A model generated the notes under the pieces. The model searched no databases and had not been told where the DNA came from. It saw nothing but the letters and a program-made list of their open reading frames with translations. Positions 13,913 through 14,005 of a DNA stretch of 14,005 nt are shown in pieces. This DNA comes from an uncultured Bacilli bacterium. Its GTDB lineage: Bacteria; Bacillota_I; Bacilli_A; RF39; UBA660. The DNA lies in assembly GCA_947631365.1 (NCBI GenBank), contig CANRLB010000023.1:1-14005 (forward strand), written 5' to 3'. How positions within the stretch are numbered: the stretch's first letter is position 1; each line of letters opens with the position of its first letter. Both the position numbers and the translations under genes were made by a program.

Positions 13913-14005
13913 GAACATTACTTTTTATGATGTAGTAAACTAGATGTGGGAAAATAAATTTTTTCTAAAATAAAAGAGAAAACACTCAAAATTTTAAAAA
14001 CAGTT

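Noticed and set aside
1..14005. Alternative genetic code (TGA as Trp), as in some AT-rich Mollicutes
   Set aside because: The TetR gene ends at TGA at the expected length, and the Trp codons checked in conserved proteins are TGG.
1..14005. CRISPR arrays, insertion sequences, tRNA or rRNA genes
   Set aside because: No spaced direct repeats, transposase-like frames, terminal inverted repeats, or tRNA/rRNA sequence were seen on either strand; the only long repeats are the J-domain paralogues and hairpin stems.

Overview
The window comes from a very AT-rich, low-GC Gram-positive type genome. It uses the standard bacterial code: the conserved Trp codons I checked are TGG, and TGA ends the TetR gene. 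Single-membrane style anchored proteins, a T-box, Firmicutes-style ribosomal leaders and strong AGGAGG ribosome binding sites all point to a Bacilli/Erysipelotrichia-like or uncultured RF39-like gut bacterium. The taxon is an inference from style, not a match.

Layout. (1) 1-2250, minus strand: ribosomal stalk and L1 region, rplK-rplA-rplJ-rplL, with rplL cut by the window edge. A candidate L1-binding leader precedes rplK, a recognisable L10 leader with an attenuator hairpin precedes rplJ, and secE-nusG are not in front of rplK. L11 carries an unusual charged C-terminal tail of about 59 residues. (2) 2354-3868: a plus-strand membrane-anchored protein with Ig-like/DUF5011-type repeats converges on a minus-strand two-helix membrane protein; a bidirectional terminator lies between them. 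(3) 3943-5850, minus strand: a TetR-family regulator with a perfect-consensus promoter and a palindromic operator over its start site, followed by two paralogous exported CxxC thioredoxin-fold proteins with C-terminal membrane anchors, then a terminator. (4) 5897-9372, plus strand: two tandem long J-domain proteins that are not DnaJ, then a bidirectional terminator. (5) 9371-13309, minus strand: a Phe T-box leader, pheS, pheT and a small unknown gene translationally close to pheT. (6) 13317-13912, minus strand: rubrerythrin with its own promoter.

How the parts work together. Regions 1 and 5 are housekeeping translation genes controlled by RNA leaders (L1, L10 and tRNA-Phe sensing). Regions 2 to 4 are the accessory part. 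The TetR operator makes self-control of tetR likely, possibly extending to the two exported redox proteins downstream. The tandem J-domain pair, with shared helical middles and a conserved C-terminal domain, is the best candidate for an undescribed system; its partner Hsp70 is presumably the cell's DnaK, which is not in this window.
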